10,452 nt of DNA from Acidobacteriota bacterium (GCA_026706225.1 JAPOZE010000424.1:1-10452), one strand, 5' to 3'; positions 1-7,200 are shown, counted from the stretch's first letter. Notes: generated from the sequence alone by a model not told the origin. Numbers and translations: made by a program.

Positions 1-1030
1 GGATCACGCCGAAGCGGGCATGGCCCACCTTGCCTGCCGCCCGAACCAGGACCACCGCTTCACCAACGCGCCTGCCCTGCACGCGGCCGCCGGAACTCAC
101 CTCCAGCACCTCCCGATCCAAGGATTCAAAGCGAACCTGCTCGGTAAGGTCCTGGCTGCGACCGTCGGAGAGATAAGCCGTGACCAGCATCTGGTAGCGG
201 CCGTCCTGGAGCACCACCGCCTCTTCCGGAAATACCTCCAGTCTCTCGATTACCGGATCCGTCCCGACGGCCCGGCCATACGGAGCACCGGCTCGAACCC
301 AGCTCAGGATCGTCCGGTAGTCCGCGGAACCCTTTTCGAACCGCATCCCCCCGCCATGGGGTTGGGCCAGGGTCGGTTTCAGCAGGAAGAGGCTGTTTTC
401 GGGTGCTTCGCGGTCGATGCGAGGATTTCGCGGGCCTCGGGGCTTGTCGGTGAGCACCTGGTAGCCGCCACCCTGGACGATCCAGTCGTAGTCTTCAGCC
501 GGATGCATGGCGTTGGAGGAGAGTCGAAACCCGCCCCGGCCTTTCACGCCCCCGTGACAACTGCTGCCATTGCAACCCTGCCTGGTCAGTATTCGGGTAA
601 TATCGGTGACAAAGCTGACGGGGTCCGTCCTCCCGGATTGGCTGGTTCGGACCGCGGCCAGGGCACTCTGTCCGCCCAGAGACGCCCTGAGAGTGGTCTC
701 TCCATCGGATATTGAAACCAGCTTGGCCTCCGGACCCAGGCTGGCGACCTCGGGGTGGGAAATCGAGAGGCTTGCCTGCGCCGTCACCTCCCGCTCCAGG
801 CCGTCGGCACCCGTCGCCAGCACCAGAACGCGCTGGCTGGCGCCGGCTCCCGACAGCACCACCTGTTCCGGAACCAGGCGCAGGGAGACCATCTCCGAGG
901 ATGCTTTTCGATCCTCGGCCAGGGCAGGGCCCGAAACAAGGGACCCGAACAGGCTGACGGCCAGGCCGAGGAAGCCGGCAATGAGGCTCGCCCGGAAGGG
1001 CCTATTGCGCGTGGCTGACATCATGAACAT
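1..1030 (-). CDS. BIG2 / CX4CH cytochrome-like secreted protein, N-terminal part of a second DUF1549-type protein (cut by window edge)
   Basis: This is the first 343 residues of a protein that runs past position 1 with no stop. Residues 1-38 form a Sec-type signal peptide ending GPALA before ED. Residues about 48-128 are a BIG2-like (bacterial Ig) domain. A haem-type motif follows, C153-NGSS-C158-H159, inside a segment conserved with the planctomycete-cytochrome-type region (GGFRLSSNAMHPAEDYDWIV, PHGGGMRF, SWVRAGAPYG). A second BIG2-like domain starts near residue 262 (VIERLEVFPEE). The whole stretch aligns collinearly with the N-terminal ~347 residues of the complete protein at 4646-7195, with roughly half the residues identical by eye around the CX4CH motif. 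By analogy the missing part should hold DUF1549 and DUF1553, but that lies outside the window. I chose ATG at 1030 because an AAGG sits 8 nt upstream; in-frame ATGs at 1024 and 1021 are alternatives. The gene follows PPC protein B after 66 nt. Molecular function is unknown. Confidence 0.92.
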   Translation of the reverse strand, partial: MFMMSATRNRPFRASLIAGFLGLAVSLFGSLVSGPALAEDRKASSEMVSLRLVPEQVVLSGAGASQRVLVLATGADGLEREVTAQASLSISHPEVASLGPEAKLVSISDGETTLRASLGGQSALAAVRTSQSGRTDPVSFVTDITRILTRQGCNGSSCHGGVKGRGGFRLSSNAMHPAEDYDWIVQGGGYQVLTDKPRGPRNPRIDREAPENSLFLLKPTLAQPHGGGMRFEKGSADYRTILSWVRAGAPYGRAVGTDPVIERLEVFPEEAVVLQDGRYQMLVTAYLSDGRSQDLTEQVRFESLDREVLEVSSGGRVQGRRVGEAVVLVRAAGKVGHARFGVI

Positions 1031-1056
1031 CGCCGCTGCCTTGATTGATACAACAG

Positions 1057-1088
1057 AAAAAACTGATCCGCCCCGTCGTCGGGGGCGG
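1057..1088 (-). terminator. Terminator-like hairpin between PPC protein B and the second DUF1549-type gene
   Basis: On the minus strand, just after the stop of PPC protein B, a perfect 7-bp GC stem CCGCCCC/GGGGCGG (plus coordinates 1082-1088 and 1068-1074) encloses a 7-nt loop. Six T residues follow (1057-1062), 5 nt past the stem. The offset T-run makes it weaker than a classic terminator. It lies only 27-58 nt before the next start codon, so it may act as an attenuator or partial terminator within the operon rather than a full stop. Confidence 0.5.
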
Positions 1089-1096
1089 GGACGCGG

Positions 1097-3013
1097 CTAA
1101 TCTCCCGACGCAAGTTGACTGACCGTCTTGGGCATGCCGGGGTCGACCACCGTCAGCAAGAGATCCTTCAGGGGAAAGGGTTGACTCGGCCGTCCCTCCG
1201 CCACCACTCGGGCAGCCAATCTTACGCGATGAGGGTGCAAGGGCTTCGCAGCGTTACCCTCCGCCAGCAGAGTCAAGGACACTTGCTGCTTCCGAGGGAA
1301 GAACCGCTCCCGGTGGACTTCGTTGCGCGGACCCTTGGCCTTTCCCGTTTTTTCCTCCGGGACGACTGTCGGGAGCACTTGAATTCCCTGGGGAAGATTC
1401 TCCAAGTGCAGCGCCACCATATGCTCCAACCCCTCTTCCCTCTCCAGGGTCAGCTTCAGGGTCCTGGCTTCACCAGGAACCAGGTTGATGTGGTCTCCGC
1501 CCGCCAGGGTTACGACCCCGATGTGAGGCACCTGTGGCCGAACCAGCACCCGGTAGGTGAATCCCTTCCCCCCATTCCGGGAGGTCAGGTCCCTCAGCCG
1601 CAAGATGTAGTCGCCCGCTTCCTCGAAGGTAAAGATCGTCTTGGACTGGAGAAACTTCTGCCAGTAGGCGGAATTGTTCTCCACGCTCCGATAGATGTTG
1701 GAACAGATAGTTTGACCGGAAGAATCCAGCACTTCCAGCCAGGGGCCGAGTTCCGGAAACATCCGGTCCACCGTCTGGATCTCGAAAGCCACTCCCTGCC
1801 CTGCCTCGACCGCAAAGCGGAAGTGGTCCAGGTCCCCGGGAGCATCGATCCTGCCTTCGAGAATGACGGGAAGTGAGATGGCCGAAGCCGACTCCGGGGT
1901 CTCGTCGGGTTCGGGTTCCACAAACGAGGGATACCCGGCTGGGGGCTGACTCTGATCGCCGGGGCCGGCATCGGAGCGTCGCGGTTCCTTGGCTCCCTCT
2001 CCCGGCGAAGCCGCAACGGCATTGTGGTCAGAGTGGCCGCCGCCGCGGGCCCGGAGTTGTTGGAGCCGGCTCGAACGGATCTCCCGTCCGAAGCCTCTCT
2101 CCCGCCAGTCGAGCAGGAGGGCATCATGGGCCGGACGGTAACGGGTCCAGTGGTCCTGGCCCTGCCGGGGGGATGGGCCGACCGGTGCGATCCGCAACTG
2201 GTAGTTATGTCCGGGACCTCCTTTTTGAGCCAGGCTTCCCACGGCCACCAGGTAACGGCCCGGTTTGCCGAAGCGGTGCCGCAGCCGCGGCTTCAGGATC
2301 CCGCCCTCCTTCGGCAGGAGAAAGATGGTGGATTCCACGCGGGTTTCCAGGCGCCTGGCCTTGCCCTGGAACCAACCCTGGGACGGTTGGTAGAGAATCA
2401 GTTCCGGATCCCGGAAGTGAATGGGAGAGCCCGACAGGATTCCGCCGGCAACCAGGACTTCGAACTGCAGCTCCTGGCTCTCGAGCACGTCGAAGGCGTA
2501 GAAATCCACCTCCCCGTTCCGGCCGATCCTGCCATTGATATTAGCCGGCAGCTCCAGCAACTGAGCGCTCTCGGGGTCCTGGTGAGGTTCCGGCTGTTCC
2601 TGAACGACCTCCTCGTCGCTGACCACCAACGTCACCGGCCCCGACAGCCCCCATTCGGTGAGGAGTCGGAGGGAGTAAGCACCCGGGGCGGCATCCTCGG
2701 CGATATCGACCTGAAGAAACACCTCCTGTCCCGGGGCATAAGTCTTTCTCGAAAACCTGGCCTTTTCGAGCTTGATCTCCTTGACCGCCTTCACTTTGGC
2801 GGTCAAACGATCGCAATCCAACCAGACGGACCGAATCCCCTCCAGATCTTCTCCGCGCACTCGGAATTCCAGGGAGGAACCCGGCGGACCGCCCATGGGT
2901 GTCATGGAGAGCAGCTGCGGATTTCTCTTCCGATTCTCCGGGGCTTCCTTGGCCCAAAGCCCCCCGGCGGTCAGCACCACAATGATGAAGAGCAACCCTG
3001 AGACCTGCTTCAC
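1097..3013 (-). CDS. PPC-domain secreted protein B (paralogue of the protein at 7201-9165)
   Basis: A 638-residue exported protein. Residues 1-21 are a Sec signal peptide (hydrophobic LLFIIVVLTAGGLWA). Residues about 32-132 form a beta-sandwich-like, IPT/TIG-like domain (PMGGPPGSSLEFRVRGEDL). Two bacterial pre-peptidase C-terminal (PPC)-type domains follow. The first is about 146-275, with EVDFYAFDV and RFGKPGRYLVAVGS. The second is about 370-490, with DLDHFRFAVEAGQGVAFEI and FEEAGDYILRLRD. A Gly/Pro/charged linker lies at about 322-370, and an Ig-like C-terminal domain at about 495-625. It ends in VSQLASGD, matching the SQLAS tail of protein A. The start is GTG at 3013, fixed by a perfect AGGAGG 5 nt upstream (3019-3024). 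No catalytic residues are recognisable; PPC domains are usually accessory beta-sandwich modules of secreted proteins, so a binding or scaffold role is an inference. It sits between a DUF1501 gene and a DUF1549-type gene. Confidence 0.88.
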   Translation of the reverse strand: MKQVSGLLFIIVVLTAGGLWAKEAPENRKRNPQLLSMTPMGGPPGSSLEFRVRGEDLEGIRSVWLDCDRLTAKVKAVKEIKLEKARFSRKTYAPGQEVFLQVDIAEDAAPGAYSLRLLTEWGLSGPVTLVVSDEEVVQEQPEPHQDPESAQLLELPANINGRIGRNGEVDFYAFDVLESQELQFEVLVAGGILSGSPIHFRDPELILYQPSQGWFQGKARRLETRVESTIFLLPKEGGILKPRLRHRFGKPGRYLVAVGSLAQKGGPGHNYQLRIAPVGPSPRQGQDHWTRYRPAHDALLLDWRERGFGREIRSSRLQQLRARGGGHSDHNAVAASPGEGAKEPRRSDAGPGDQSQPPAGYPSFVEPEPDETPESASAISLPVILEGRIDAPGDLDHFRFAVEAGQGVAFEIQTVDRMFPELGPWLEVLDSSGQTICSNIYRSVENNSAYWQKFLQSKTIFTFEEAGDYILRLRDLTSRNGGKGFTYRVLVRPQVPHIGVVTLAGGDHINLVPGEARTLKLTLEREEGLEHMVALHLENLPQGIQVLPTVVPEEKTGKAKGPRNEVHRERFFPRKQQVSLTLLAEGNAAKPLHPHRVRLAARVVAEGRPSQPFPLKDLLLTVVDPGMPKTVSQLASGD

Positions 3014-3018
3014 CTTGA

Positions 3019-3024
3019 CCTCCT
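3019..3024 (-). promoter_or_regulatory. Shine-Dalgarno that fixes the GTG start of PPC protein B
   Basis: The minus strand reads AGGAGG, then TCAAG, then GTG at 3013-3011. This is a full anti-16S match at 5 nt spacing, the strongest ribosome binding site in the window. It decides the start because no ATG is available in that frame near the signal peptide. Confidence 0.85.
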
Positions 3025-3205
3025 CTTCATCCGGGAAGTGAAAATCCTTCTCGAGCCTGAACTGGCCTCAATGGGCGTACTTGCCCCGCGAGCGCACCCC
3101 GATGAGAACTGTGGGCCCCGGAAATGGAATTGGGAATCAGGAAAGGAACGGGCGGCAGGTGCGGCGGCGAAAAAGGCGATCGGCGCACACCCTCACCGGG
3201 ACGGA

Positions 3206-3232
3206 CCCGACCCTGCGGTCGCCTGAGTCGGG
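3206..3232 (-). other. Inverted repeat directly downstream of the DUF1501 stop codon
   Basis: On the minus strand CCCGACTC (3225-3232) can pair with GGGTCGGG (3206-3213), giving an 8-bp stem with one T-G wobble and an 11-nt loop. It begins on the base after the TAG stop. No T-run follows, so it does not look like a complete intrinsic terminator. It could protect the 3' end of a processed transcript. Confidence 0.35.
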
Positions 3233-4558
3233 CTAGACGAGCTCGTGAACCGGATGGCCCTGCTTGTCCCCGATGGAATTGGCGATGTAGAGAGGCCGAC
3301 CGTCCAGACCGGTATAGGTCTTGGTCCAATCCACCCCCAAGGCCTTGTAAACCGTGGCGAAGAGATCGCCGATGGTCACCTGGCGCTCGGCCACGTAGGC
3401 CGCGCGCTCGTCGCTGGCGCCCACGATCTGGCCGCCCTTGATTCCGCCACCTCCCAACACCATGGACCAGCAATGGGCCCAGTGATCTCGGCCGGCTCTG
3501 GCGTTGATTTTCGGAGTTCGTCCAAATTCGCCCATGGCCATGACGACCGTCGTCTCCAGAAGACCCCTCTCCTCCAGTTCGGTCAGCAGCATCGAAAGCG
3601 CTTGATCGAAGCGAGGGGCCAGATTCTCCGACAGTAACTTGTCGTTGTCGAAGTGTATATCCCATTCGCTGTGGTTGAAGCCCTCGGCGGTCACGAAGCG
3701 GCAGCCCGCCTCCACCAGGCGGCGGGCCAGCAGGACCGACTGTCCAAAGCGCGTCTTGCCGTAGGCTTCCCGCACCCGGTCCGGCTCTGCCGACAGGTCA
3801 AAGGCCTTCTTGACGTTGGGCGAGAGGATCATTCTCAGGGCCTGCTCCTGATAAGTGTCCATCTTGCTGAATCGGGCAAACTCCTCCTGCTGCCGGTAAT
3901 AGTGATCGACCACCTTCAGGAAGGATTGACGGTCCTGAAGCAGTTCGGCGGAGAGCGACTTCGGCAAAGTCAGATCGGGTATCTTGAAATCTTCCTTGCT
4001 GGGATCGGGAACGATCATGGGGTTGTACTGGGGACCCATGTTTCCGGCCATGTAGGAGTGCCCGTAGGAGAGGGGCGGCGTGACCACGTAGGGCGGGATA
4101 TTGTTCTGCCCACCGAGCTCCCGGGAGACGATCGACCCCAGGCTGGGAAAACGGAAGGCCGGACTGGGGCGATGCCCGGTCATCCCATAATAGGTGCCTT
4201 CGGGATGATTCCCCTCCTCGCTGTGCATGGAGCGGATGATGGACAACTTGTCCATGTGACGCGCCACCCGTGGAAGCGTCTCGGAAATCTGAATCCCGGC
4301 CACGTTGGTCGAGATGGGTTTGAAATTGCTGTTGGGCTTGGGATCCCACATGTCCATGTGGGGCGGACCGCCGGAAAGCCAGATGAGAATGACCGACTCG
4401 GCCTTCTTGCGCGCACCGGTGCCGGTGGCGGCCAGCGTGTCGGTCAGCCTGAAGTAATCGCTCAGCGTAACGCCGAGGAACGTCAGGCCGCCCACCCTCA
4501 GGAACTGGCGCCGCTCAAAGTTGCCTCCGGTGCAGGAAAAACATTCCGGCAGGTTCAT
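3233..4558 (-). CDS. DUF1501 family protein with twin-arginine signal
   Basis: A 441-residue full-length DUF1501 protein. The N-terminus has a Tat signal, R16-R17-QFLRVGG followed by a hydrophobic stretch (LTFLGVTL), so it should be exported folded. Family hallmarks are clear: LIWLSGGPPHMDMWDPKP (H67, D69, D72), IRSMHSEEGNH, GFNHSEWDIH (H296, D300, H302), MGEFGRTP (E344), GRDHW (D358, H359) and LGGGGIKGG. DUF1501 is related in fold to the alkaline phosphatase/sulfatase superfamily, and these His/Asp/Glu residues are plausible metal ligands, but no substrate is known. I preferred ATG at 4558 over GTG at 4561 because the GGGGGA ribosome binding site (4564-4569) lies 5 nt from the ATG and only 2 nt from the GTG. 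It follows the DUF1549 gene by 87 nt, a pairing common in Planctomycetes, Verrucomicrobia and Acidobacteriota. A possible internal promoter overlaps the upstream gene end. Confidence 0.95.
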   Translation of the reverse strand: MNLPECFSCTGGNFERRQFLRVGGLTFLGVTLSDYFRLTDTLAATGTGARKKAESVILIWLSGGPPHMDMWDPKPNSNFKPISTNVAGIQISETLPRVARHMDKLSIIRSMHSEEGNHPEGTYYGMTGHRPSPAFRFPSLGSIVSRELGGQNNIPPYVVTPPLSYGHSYMAGNMGPQYNPMIVPDPSKEDFKIPDLTLPKSLSAELLQDRQSFLKVVDHYYRQQEEFARFSKMDTYQEQALRMILSPNVKKAFDLSAEPDRVREAYGKTRFGQSVLLARRLVEAGCRFVTAEGFNHSEWDIHFDNDKLLSENLAPRFDQALSMLLTELEERGLLETTVVMAMGEFGRTPKINARAGRDHWAHCWSMVLGGGGIKGGQIVGASDERAAYVAERQVTIGDLFATVYKALGVDWTKTYTGLDGRPLYIANSIGDKQGHPVHELV

Positions 4559-4563
4559 CACGA

Positions 4564-4569
4564 TCCCCC
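4564..4569 (-). promoter_or_regulatory. Ribosome binding site deciding the DUF1501 start
   Basis: The minus strand reads GGGGGA, TCGTG, ATG. The 5-nt spacing supports the ATG at 4558 over the GTG one codon earlier. Confidence 0.6.
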
Positions 4570-4610
4570 AAAGTTGCTGCGCACAAAGATTTAGGCAGAA
4601 CTGCCCGAAC

Positions 4611-4648
4611 CCCCGATTATCATGGAGCTTACCGATCCCCGATTATCA
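4611..4648. repeat. 12-bp direct repeat pair, 26-bp period
   Basis: The plus-strand sequence CCCCGATTATCA occurs at 4611-4622 and again at 4637-4648. On the minus strand each copy reads TGATAATCGGGG. The upstream copy supplies the TGA stop of the DUF1549 gene and each copy contains GATAAT, a -10-like hexamer. It could be a slippage duplication or a regulatory repeat. The surrounding region is visibly AT-richer than the coding DNA. Confidence 0.7.
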
Positions 4649-4670
4649 ATGATTGTGCGAAAATTGTCGA
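4642..4670 (-). promoter_or_regulatory. Possible internal sigma70-type promoter for the DUF1501 gene
   Basis: On the minus strand TCGACA (4665-4670, 5 of 6 to TTGACA) is followed after exactly 17 nt by GATAAT (4642-4647, 5 of 6 to TATAAT). The predicted start of transcription is near 4635, giving a leader of about 77 nt before the DUF1501 ATG. It overlaps the last codons of the DUF1549 gene in an AT-rich patch. A second GATAAT lies 26 nt downstream in the direct repeat. The match is by eye only, and promoter consensus in this phylum is assumed to be sigma70-like. Confidence 0.4.
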
Positions 4671-7195
4671 GAACTAATTAGACCCCAGGTCAGGCTCTCG
4701 ATGGCTTCTCTTCGAGGGCGCTCGGCGATCATTTCTTCCAGCCGCGTCCGCTCCTCGGCCGTGGGAAACCGTGACAGGGCGGCCAGATAGAGCTCGTCGA
4801 CGATTTCGCCGTCTTCGGCCCCGCTCCGGAGCAGCCGGTCCACCCGCCCGCCCTCTCGCGCCAGCTTTTCGGTAAAGGTCTTCCCCGTCAACATGTGCAA
4901 GGCCTGGGCCAGGGCGGGTTCGGGCTTGCCTTCGGGGAGGGTCTTGCGCTCATTGCGTTCAAAGACGTCCATGAACTGAGAGGGCATGCTCGGCATCAGG
5001 GCGATGGCCCGAGTTCCCGAGGCAAAGCCCCGATCGCCGCTGGCGAACGTCTCGGGAACCTCGGTCACCTGCGAGATGGCATCCAGCAGCACCGCCGCCG
5101 GCAGCGGCTTCGGCAGCCCGTGAGAGAAGTTCAAGCGATCGCCCCGGTTGGACTCGTTGGGGATGCCCGACAACTGGTAGGTCCTGGACTGGACGATCAC
5201 CCGCATCAGGTGCTTCACGTCATGACCGTTGACCCGGAAGTCCTCGGCCAGGGCCTTGAGCAATTCCGGGTGGGTGGGCGGATTGGTGGAGCGGAAGTCG
5301 TCGACAGGATCGACGATCCCCTTGCCCAGGAACCAGTCCCAGACGCGATTGACAAAGGCTTCGGCGAAATAGGGGTGGGACACGATCCACTGAGCCAGTT
5401 TCATCCGCAGATCGGTTCGCTCGCCTTCCGGCAATTCCCGCCCGTCCAGAAAGCGCGGTTGGACCACCTTCTTGGTCCTGGGATGAACCACCTGGTCCTC
5501 GAGGGCGGGGTCGTCCACCAGCAGGGAGTCGTCCATGACCGAATCCCGCAGATCCACCATCCTGCCGTAAAAGGCGGCCATCCCCCAGAACTGATCCTGG
5601 CTCCAGGCTTCAAAAGGATGGTTGTGGCAGCGGGCGCAGTCCAGCCTCCGGGCCAGGTAGATCCTCACCTGCTCGGCAATCATTTCCGCCGGCGGAATGA
5701 TGAACCGCAACTGGTAGAAGAAGCGGGAGGGACCGTCGTAGCCCTGGGCCGCAATCCTGTCCACCGCCAGTTGGTCGTAGGGTTTGTTGATGGCGATGCT
5801 CTGTCTCAACCACTCGCCATAGAGCTGGGTATCCTTGCCCAACTGGGTGGCGCCGCCGTACCAGCGGAAGATCTCCCCGTACCGAAAGAAGAGAAACTCC
5901 TCGAACTCGGGCGAATTCAGGAGGATCTCGATGACCCGGTTGCGCTTGTCGGGATCCTTGGCAGCCAGGAATTCGCGGACCCGGCTGGGGGGCGGCAAGG
6001 TCCCGGTCAAGTCCAGACAGACCCGCCGGAGGAACTCGGCGTCGCCGGAGAGCTCGGAGGGGACGATGTTGAATTTCTTCAGCTTGGCGAAGACATGCCG
6101 GTCGATGAAGTTGTTTTCCGGCACCTCGGGATAGCTGGGAAGCGGATCGGCGATCACGCCGAAGCGGACGGCCGCGGCCCGGCCCGGCGCTCGAACCAGG
6201 ACGCTGGTCTCTCCGGTCTTGTGGGCCTTGACCAGGCCCCCTTCGTCGACGTCCACCACCGATCGGTTGATGGACTCGTAGACGACCTGCCGGGTGACAT
6301 CCTCTCGCCGGCCGTCGCTGAGGTGGGCCGTGACCAGAATCTGCTGCGTGCCGTCCAGATCCAGCGCGCTTTCCCGGGGATGGACTTCCAGGCTCTCGAT
6401 CTGGATGTTCTCCGACTCGCCTTCCTCGCCGTAAGGCGCCCCCGACTGGACCCACTGGAGGATCCTGGAGTACTGGGGGGAGTCGGAGCCGAAGCGGAGC
6501 CCGCCTCCGTGAGGCACCCGGAGAGTGGCCTTCTGCAGAATCAGACTCTTCTCCGGATTCTTCAGATCCACCCGAGGATGGGGAGGTTCCTCCATTTCGG
6601 CCGTGAGGACCTCGAACTTCCCTCCCTCCACGATCCACTTGTAGTCGTCCCGCGGATAGGTGGCATTGGTGGAGAGCTTGAAACCGCCCTGTCCGGGAAC
6701 GGCGCCGTGGCAGGTGGTGTTGTTGCAACCCTGTTGGGTCAGCAGCGACCCGATATCGCGAGGAAAGCTGAAGGGGCGCTTCTCCTGGGAACCCCGAATG
6801 GCAATGGTGCTGGTGGCTTCCCGGCCCGCCACCCGGGCCGTAAGGACCAGGTCGCCGTCCGCCAGCGGCTGGATGCGGCTGTGGGCGGCGAACCGGATCA
6901 ATCCGGCCTTGGAGCCGGAAAAATCGGCCTGGGCGGTGAGGTCGCGCTCCAGGCCATCCGGGAAGGTTCCCATCACCAGAAATTGCTGCGAGGCATCGGC
7001 CCCCTGCAGCCGAACCTCGGAGGGCACCAGGCGAAGTGACGACGGTTGGGGCGACGCTCCCCGAGCGGCTTCCCCAGCCTCGGCAGCCTGGGCCAAGGCG
7101 GCCAGAAAACAAACTGCCCCGAGGGCCAATATCGCAGTGAGAGCGGCCGGCGTTCGGCGGCTGGCGGTGGTCGTCCTGCAGGATCTTGATTCCAT
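4646..7195 (-). CDS. BIG2-CX4CH-DUF1549-DUF1553 exported cytochrome-like protein
   Basis: A complete 849-residue protein with the architecture common in Planctomycetes, Verrucomicrobia and Acidobacteriota. A signal peptide occupies about 1-40. Residues 52-134 are BIG2-like. A cytochrome-like segment at about 143-255 carries C157-NNTT-C162-H163. A second BIG2-like domain spans about 266-347. DUF1549 spans about 360-565 (DRHVFAKLKKF, RRVCLDLTGTLPPP) and contains a canonical CXXCH, C520-AR-C523-H524, in LDCARCHNHPFEAW. DUF1553 spans about 590-845 (FVNRVWDWFLGKGIVDP, DDFRSTNPPTHPELL, QSRTYQLS). CXXCH is the c-type haem attachment motif; the CX4CH could be a second, atypical haem site, but haem binding is inferred. 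The start lies 5 nt after the stop of PPC protein A, with GGGGGTGA upstream inside that gene, so translation is probably coupled. SRR at residues 12-14 is not followed by a proper Tat consensus, so Sec export is favoured. Biochemical function is unknown. Confidence 0.95.
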   Translation of the reverse strand: MESRSCRTTTASRRTPAALTAILALGAVCFLAALAQAAEAGEAARGASPQPSSLRLVPSEVRLQGADASQQFLVMGTFPDGLERDLTAQADFSGSKAGLIRFAAHSRIQPLADGDLVLTARVAGREATSTIAIRGSQEKRPFSFPRDIGSLLTQQGCNNTTCHGAVPGQGGFKLSTNATYPRDDYKWIVEGGKFEVLTAEMEEPPHPRVDLKNPEKSLILQKATLRVPHGGGLRFGSDSPQYSRILQWVQSGAPYGEEGESENIQIESLEVHPRESALDLDGTQQILVTAHLSDGRREDVTRQVVYESINRSVVDVDEGGLVKAHKTGETSVLVRAPGRAAAVRFGVIADPLPSYPEVPENNFIDRHVFAKLKKFNIVPSELSGDAEFLRRVCLDLTGTLPPPSRVREFLAAKDPDKRNRVIEILLNSPEFEEFLFFRYGEIFRWYGGATQLGKDTQLYGEWLRQSIAINKPYDQLAVDRIAAQGYDGPSRFFYQLRFIIPPAEMIAEQVRIYLARRLDCARCHNHPFEAWSQDQFWGMAAFYGRMVDLRDSVMDDSLLVDDPALEDQVVHPRTKKVVQPRFLDGRELPEGERTDLRMKLAQWIVSHPYFAEAFVNRVWDWFLGKGIVDPVDDFRSTNPPTHPELLKALAEDFRVNGHDVKHLMRVIVQSRTYQLSGIPNESNRGDRLNFSHGLPKPLPAAVLLDAISQVTEVPETFASGDRGFASGTRAIALMPSMPSQFMDVFERNERKTLPEGKPEPALAQALHMLTGKTFTEKLAREGGRVDRLLRSGAEDGEIVDELYLAALSRFPTAEERTRLEEMIAERPRREAIESLTWGLISSRQFSHNH

Positions 7196-7200
7196 GCGTG

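Larger units (their letters stand above)
3014..3232. other. 219-nt spacer between the DUF1501 gene and PPC protein B
   Basis: This is the longest gene-free stretch in the window. Reading the minus strand, it opens with a hairpin directly after the DUF1501 stop (see 3206-3232). Next comes a five-T run (about 3171-3175) preceded by TCGCCT, which could pair with an AGGCGA near 3220 around an internal CGGG/CCCG stem. The strong Shine-Dalgarno of PPC protein B closes the spacer. I found no convincing -10/-35 pair and no coding potential. It may carry termination or processing signals at the junction between the two cassettes, but this is inference. Confidence 0.5.

Noticed and set aside
20..1100. 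Plus-strand open frames at 20-715 and 570-1100
   Set aside because: They are antisense to the second BIG2/CX4CH protein, whose frame is supported by alignment with its paralogue.
3010..3030. Six-codon minus-strand frame (MKRRSR) whose TGA overlaps the GTG start of PPC protein B
   Set aside because: Its codons are simply the Shine-Dalgarno sequence read as protein, and it has no ribosome binding site of its own. A coupled leader peptide is possible but unsupported.
3027..3665. 212-residue minus-strand frame across the DUF1501 end and the following spacer
   Set aside because: It overlaps the DUF1501 gene in another frame, is Arg/Gly/Ser-rich, and has no recognisable motif.
4535..4541. N-terminal Cys pair (C-FS-C) in the DUF1501 protein as a metal site
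   Set aside because: It lies ahead of the twin-arginine motif in the signal region, has no following His, and would probably be removed or membrane-adjacent after export.
4895..7039. 714-residue open frame on the plus strand
   Set aside because: It lies wholly antisense to the DUF1549/DUF1553 gene, which has clear family motifs. GC-rich codon bias keeps the opposite frame open, and its product has no recognisable domain or signal.
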